This document shows positions 60,702 through 64,000 of a stretch of 64,000 nucleotides of DNA, one piece after another. Source of the stretch: WLMZ01 sp031410915 (GTDB lineage: Bacteria; Actinomycetota; Acidimicrobiia; Acidimicrobiales; Ilumatobacteraceae). The DNA lies in contig JANNZY010000057.1 in assembly GCA_031410915.1 (NCBI GenBank), positions 14,875 to 78,874 on the forward strand. Direction: 5' to 3'. The notes below the pieces were generated by a model, which saw only the letters and a list, made by a program, of their open reading frames with translations, was not told the origin of the DNA and did not search any database. Both the position numbers and the translations under genes were made by a program. The number at the start of each line of letters is the position of its first letter. Position 1 is the first letter of the stretch.

Positions 60702-61868
60702 ATGTCCAATGCCGTGATCGTCGATGCCATTCGAACTCCACTCGGACGGAGGAACGGCAAGCTCAAGGATTGGCACCCCGTCGACCTCGCGGCGGAGACG
60801 TTGAAGGCTCTCGTCGAGCGCACCGGCATCGATCCGGGCCAGATCGACGACGTCGTGATGGGTTGCGTGATGCAGGTCGGTGAGCAGGCCGCCAACATCG
60901 CCCGCAACGCAGTGCTCGCCGCTGGCTTCCCGGACACCGTGCCAGGCACGACCATCGATCGACAGTGCGGCTCGTCGCAGCAGGCAGCCCACTTTGCTGC
61001 GCAGGGCGTGATGGCCGGTGCCTACGACATCGTGATCGCGTCCGGCGTCGAAGTGATGACCCGCGTGCCGATGGGCGCGTCGTTCATGGACGCCAAGTTC
61101 GGATTCCCGTTCGGCCCGTCGATGGCCGATCGCTACAAGGGCGAGGGCGGACTCGTGCCGCAGGGGATGTCCGCCGAGCTGATTGCCGACAAGTGGCACA
61201 TCAGCCGCGACGACATGGACCAGTTCGGGGTTCGCAGCCAGCAGTACGCGGCGCAAGCCACCAAGGAGGGTCGCTTCGAACGCGAGATCCTGCCCGTCCA
61301 CGACAGCGAGGGCCGGTTGATGACGGTCGACGAAGGCCTGCGCGACACGACACTCGAGTCGCTGAGCAAGCTCAAGCCGTCGTTCCGGTCGGTCGAGGAC
61401 GGGGGACGCGTCACGGCGGGCAACTCGTCACAGATCACCGACGGCGCCTCGGCGGTGCTGATCATGAGCGAGGAGAGGGCGAACGCGCTCGGCCTGACCC
61501 CGAGGGCCCGGTTCGTCAACTTTGCGGTGTGCGGTGACGACCCGCGGCTCATGCTGACCGCGCCGATCCCGGCGACGCACAAGGTGCTCGAGCGAGCAGG
61601 TCTGACCATCGAGGACATGGACATCATCGAGATCAACGAAGCGTTTGCCTCCGTCGTGCTGGCGTGGGAGAAAGAGCATCACCCGGACATGGAGCGGGTG
61701 AACGTGAACGGCGGCGCCATCGCGCTCGGTCACCCGCTCGGTTGCTCGGGCACGCGGCTGATGACCACGTTGCTCAACGAGCTCGAGCGCAGCGGTGGCC
61801 GGTACGGCTTGCAGACGATGTGCGAAGGCGGCGGGCTGGCCAATGCGACGATCATCGAGCGGATCTAG
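60702..61868 (+). CDS. Acetyl-CoA acetyltransferase (thiolase)
   Basis: 388 residues. The catalytic cysteine is in TIDRQCGSSQQAAHFAAQG, with VNVNGGAIALGHPLGCSGTRL (base His) and CEGGGLANATIIE (second Cys). It either condenses two acetyl-CoA or cleaves 3-ketoacyl-CoA. Its 39-bp spacing from the MarR gene suggests one transcript with the aminotransferase. Confidence 0.93.
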   Translation: MSNAVIVDAIRTPLGRRNGKLKDWHPVDLAAETLKALVERTGIDPGQIDDVVMGCVMQVGEQAANIARNAVLAAGFPDTVPGTTIDRQCGSSQQAAHFAAQGVMAGAYDIVIASGVEVMTRVPMGASFMDAKFGFPFGPSMADRYKGEGGLVPQGMSAELIADKWHISRDDMDQFGVRSQQYAAQATKEGRFEREILPVHDSEGRLMTVDEGLRDTTLESLSKLKPSFRSVEDGGRVTAGNSSQITDGASAVLIMSEERANALGLTPRARFVNFAVCGDDPRLMLTAPIPATHKVLERAGLTIEDMDIIEINEAFASVVLAWEKEHHPDMERVNVNGGAIALGHPLGCSGTRLMTTLLNELERSGGRYGLQTMCEGGGLANATIIERI

Positions 61869-61911
61869 GCGTTACCTGGGGACACCCGAAACAAGCCGGT
61901 AACTTTGACGC

Positions 61912-62175
61912 GTGCCAGCGCTCTCGACTGTGATTTGGGTGGCACTCGCCGTGGTTTTGTGCTCCGTCCTGTGGAAAACAGGAATCGGCATGTTGCGCAG
62001 CATGACCACTCCGCTGCCGCCACCTCCACCTGCGGGTGAGATGCGCAGGATCAACGTCAGGTACCGCTGCACCGTGTGTGGGCTGGAGTTGAGGATGACG
62101 TTGGCCCCCGACGAAGACCCGCCACCACCACGTCACTGCCTCGAGGACATGGATCTCGTCGCCCCGATCGAATGA
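61912..62175 (+). CDS. Small membrane protein with CxxC module
   Basis: 87 residues from the GTG at 61912: a short membrane helix (VIWVALAVVLCSVLW), a Pro-rich linker, and YRCTVCGLELRMTLAPDEDPPPPRHCLEDM, which has CxxC and a later HC pair suitable for a metal. Convergent with crgA. I do not recognise a family. Confidence 0.7.
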   Translation: MPALSTVIWVALAVVLCSVLWKTGIGMLRSMTTPLPPPPPAGEMRRINVRYRCTVCGLELRMTLAPDEDPPPPRHCLEDMDLVAPIE

Positions 62176-62181
62176 CACCAA

Positions 62182-62202
62182 TTATCCACACTCTGTGGAT
62201 AA
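62182..62202. promoter_or_regulatory. Head-to-head consensus DnaA-box pair between convergent genes
   Basis: TTATCCACA is followed after CTC by TGTGGATAA: two exact consensus DnaA boxes in inverted orientation with the same 3-bp spacing as the pair upstream of dnaA. The 59-bp gap holds the 3' ends of the small membrane protein gene and crgA, so a promoter role is unlikely. The sequence also forms a 9-bp hairpin without a T run, so a bidirectional terminator is the main alternative. Confidence 0.75.
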
Positions 62203-62234
62203 ATATGTGTGAAACCACACGGATGTAATTCCGG

Positions 62235-62582
62235 TCAATGCCACTTCGTGGCGGTGTACAGCCCGGCGAGCACGAACGCGAGTCCGGCGAACACCGGCCA
62301 GTTGCCGACCTCGTCGCTGAACAGGTAGCGGGCGAGAATGGTCAGCACGCCGAGGGCGAGGAAGACGCACATCACGATCGGCACCCACTTCGGGCTTTCC
62401 TTGACCGAGCGCGGCACGGGCGGGGTGTAGCGCGACGACGCGGACACGCTGCTGCTCGACGAGGACCGGCCAGCGGTGCTGCCGAGTGGTGCGGCCCCAG
62501 CCTTGGGAAGTGCACCCGCCTGGCCGGGCTTGGTGCCCTTGGGGGTTACTCGACCGCCGGTTCTGCGCTTAGGAGGTGCCAC
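62235..62582 (-). CDS. crgA: Cell division protein CrgA
   Basis: 115 residues. A basic, Ser-rich cytoplasmic part (about 1-60) carries SRYTPPVPRSVKESPKWVPIVM, the CrgA signature ahead of the first helix; two membrane helices (IVMCVFLALGVLTILARYLF and WPVFAGLAFVLAGLYTATKW) follow. CrgA recruits and links septal division proteins such as FtsI/FtsZ partners. It diverges from trpG/pabA, in the mycobacterial crgA-trpG-pknB arrangement. Confidence 0.93.
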   Translation of the reverse strand: MAPPKRRTGGRVTPKGTKPGQAGALPKAGAAPLGSTAGRSSSSSSVSASSRYTPPVPRSVKESPKWVPIVMCVFLALGVLTILARYLFSDEVGNWPVFAGLAFVLAGLYTATKWH

Positions 62583-62651
62583 GAGGGTGCGAGCTTAGCG
62601 GTCGGGCGAACTCGTTCGACAGATGCGGCACACACACGGCAGGCTGTAGCG

Positions 62652-63242
62652 ATGACACGGGTCCTCGTCCTCGACAGCTACGACAGCTTCGTCTACAACC
62701 TCGTCCAGTATCTCGGCGAGATCGGAGCCGACCCCGTCGTGTATCGCAACGACGCGCTGACCCTGGACGAAGCGCTCGCGCTGGCACCCGACGCTGTTCT
62801 GCTGTCACCGGGCCCGGGCCGGCCGGAGGATGCCGGCATCCTCTGCGCTGCCGTGCGCGCGTTCGGCGAGCGCGGTGTGCCGGTGCTCGGCGTGTGCCTC
62901 GGTCATCAGGGCATCGGTCATGCGTTCGGTGCCAGCGTCGTGCGCGCACCGCAGTTGATGCACGGCAAGACGAGCCTGATCCGCCACGAGGGCGCAGGCG
63001 TCTTCAGCGGCTTGCCTTCGCCACTCACGGCGACCCGCTACCACTCGCTCGTCATCGATCCAGCCACGATGCCGGACTGCCTCGAGGTCACCGCCCGCAC
63101 GGACGACGGCATCGTGATGGGCGTGCGCCACCGCGAGCTCCCGATCCAGGGGGTGCAGTTCCACCCGGAGAGCATCCTCACCATCGGTGGTCACGATCTG
63201 CTCCGCAACTTCCTCGCGATGGGTGCCGCCGCCACAGCGTGA
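62652..63242 (+). CDS. trpG: Glutamine amidotransferase component, anthranilate/aminodeoxychorismate synthase
   Basis: 196 residues of the class I GATase fold. SYDSFVYNLVQYLGE, LSPGPGRPEDAG, the nucleophile Cys in VPVLGVCLGHQGIGHAFG, and QGVQFHPESILT with the catalytic His/Glu. It supplies ammonia from glutamine to TrpE or PabB. PabA and TrpG cannot be separated by sequence; the name follows the mycobacterial gene at this locus. Confidence 0.93.
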   Translation: MTRVLVLDSYDSFVYNLVQYLGEIGADPVVYRNDALTLDEALALAPDAVLLSPGPGRPEDAGILCAAVRAFGERGVPVLGVCLGHQGIGHAFGASVVRAPQLMHGKTSLIRHEGAGVFSGLPSPLTATRYHSLVIDPATMPDCLEVTARTDDGIVMGVRHRELPIQGVQFHPESILTIGGHDLLRNFLAMGAAATA

Positions 63243-63252
63243 CGGCCTGACG

Positions 63253-64000
63253 CTACGGCGAGGTGGTCGTGGTGGCCGCGGCCGTGGTGGTGGTGGCCGG
63301 CGCAGTGGTCGTCGTGGCCGGGATCGTTGTGGTGGTCGGCGGTGTCGTGGCCGGAACCGTCGTGGTCGGTGCGGGCAGGGCCTTGCCGATCACCAGCGAG
63401 ACCTTCGAGCTGGAGTTGACCTGTTGGTTGAACTGCGGGCTCTGTTCCACCACACGTCCGTCGTTGGGATCGCCGAACGGCACGTCACGGTAGGTGACCG
63501 GATCGGCGATGAGCCCCTTCTCGGCCAGCAGGTCGCGGGCCTTCGTCTCGGTCAGCCCGCTCAGCAGCGGCACGGTGACCTGCTTCGGGCCGGTGCTGAC
63601 GAACACGTTGATCGGGCTGCCCTTGTCGACCGTGCTGTCCGTGACCGGATCCGTGCGGATCACGAAGCCGGCGGCGACGGAATCATTGTTCTCGTCGACC
63701 ATGGTGACGACGAATCCGGCCGTCTCGAGGATGGACTTGGCCGTGTCGGACGGGGCACCGACCACGTTCGGCACGTTGACCTTGCCCTTGCCCAACGACA
63801 CCGTCAGCGTGACTGTCGTGCCCTGCTTCTGCGGGGTGTCACCGACGGGATCCTGGCTGATCACCGAACCGGCGGCGACGTTGTCGTCCTCGATCTCGTT
63901 GAGGATGTCGGCCACCACGAACCCCGCTGCTGTCAGCTGCTGCTTGGCGTCGATCACGCTGAGACCGGTCACGTCGGGGACCGGCACCATTGCCGCCGCC
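63253..64000 (-). CDS. pknB: PknB-type Ser/Thr kinase, C-terminal PASTA part (cut by right edge)
   Basis: About 249 C-terminal residues are in the window. Three PASTA repeats are visible (VPVPDVTGLSVIDAKQQLTA, VNVPNVVGAPSDTAKSILET, VTVPLLSGLTETKARDLLAE), then a Pro/Thr/Ala tail of about 40 residues encoded by GTGGTGGTGGCC-like repeats. PASTA domains sense muropeptides or lipid II outside the membrane. The kinase and membrane segment lie beyond the window. Identity as PknB comes from the crgA-trpG context. Confidence 0.9.
   Translation of the reverse strand, partial: AAAMVPVPDVTGLSVIDAKQQLTAAGFVVADILNEIEDDNVAAGSVISQDPVGDTPQKQGTTVTLTVSLGKGKVNVPNVVGAPSDTAKSILETAGFVVTMVDENNDSVAAGFVIRTDPVTDSTVDKGSPINVFVSTGPKQVTVPLLSGLTETKARDLLAEKGLIADPVTYRDVPFGDPNDGRVVEQSPQFNQQVNSSSKVSLVIGKALPAPTTTVPATTPPTTTTIPATTTTAPATTTTAAATTTTSP

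Noticed and set aside
1..64000. CRISPR array, insertion sequence or prophage
   Set aside because: No spaced identical repeats, transposase, integrase or capsid gene was seen. The only regular repeats are the ~200-bp parS units and low-complexity linkers in genes.

Overview
The window is G+C-rich, densely coded actinobacterial DNA. Gene order at the left end is the classic actinobacterial origin-proximal block: dnaA (cut by the left edge) | rpmH-rnpA-yidD-yidC-jag-rsmG, parA-parB, then a cwlM-like pseudo-amidase, trxA, trxB, an anti-sigma/ECF sigma pair, a kinase with a MurJ-type ectodomain, a DUF6049-like protein and the CCA-adding enzyme. This is the order of the Mycobacterium Rv3924c-Rv3907c block, recalled from knowledge of that genome. 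The right end carries a second conserved block, crgA-trpG/pabA-pknB (pknB cut by the right edge). Fused OleBC, DUF5318, CrgA, ParB/parS and the overall gene style fit Actinomycetota, most likely class Acidimicrobiia (Ilumatobacter-like); the class is inference.

Layout. 1-4028: divergent dnaA and the rpmH-to-rsmG operon, with a palindromic DnaA-box pair between them. 4029-6868: 2.8 kb without a credible gene, holding at least four near-perfect parS sites, several of them in roughly 200-bp diverged tandem repeats. 6869-8660: parAB. 8799-18580: a minus-strand run of tightly coupled genes (cwlM-like, trxA, trxB, small membrane protein, anti-sigma, sigma, Ser/Thr kinase, DegV, DUF6049-like, GNAT). 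18620-24266: histone-deacetylase-like enzyme, CCA nucleotidyltransferase and a membrane GGDEF-EAL protein. 24273-31866: small conserved genes, a 1,009-residue kinase-M23-aminotransferase fusion, an old-yellow-enzyme oxidoreductase and a DDAH-like hydrolase. 31998-37866: an oleA-oleBC-oleD long-chain olefin operon followed by a geranylgeranyl-reductase-like flavoprotein. 37946-47913: TetR regulator, Rieske oxygenase, VapBC-type toxin-antitoxin pair, NUDIX hydrolase, a dehalogenase-SRPBCC-sulfatase operon, a D,D-carboxypeptidase and hydrolases. 47979-54566: tRNA-Ala(UGC), a DUF222-HNH protein, two exported or anchored proteins of unknown function, and an XRE/ImmA-type regulatory module. 54508-61868: rRNA/tRNA methyltransferase, DUF4012 membrane protein, ferredoxin-reductase-like flavoprotein, aminotransferase, MarR and thiolase. 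61912-64000: a small membrane protein, a second palindromic DnaA-box pair, crgA, trpG/pabA and pknB.

How the genes work together. The left block couples replication initiation (DnaA), translation (L34, RNase P), membrane insertion (YidD/YidC/Jag) and chromosome segregation (ParAB-parS). The minus-strand block links thioredoxin, ECF-sigma signalling and cell-wall control. The ole operon predicts head-to-head condensation of fatty acyl chains to long-chain olefins. The most unusual items are the repeat-embedded parS array, a consensus DnaA-box palindrome lying between two convergent genes, a MurJ-less active kinase carrying the MurJ-associated ectodomain, the apparent CTG start of the cwlM-like gene, and the triple-domain kinase/M23/aminotransferase protein.
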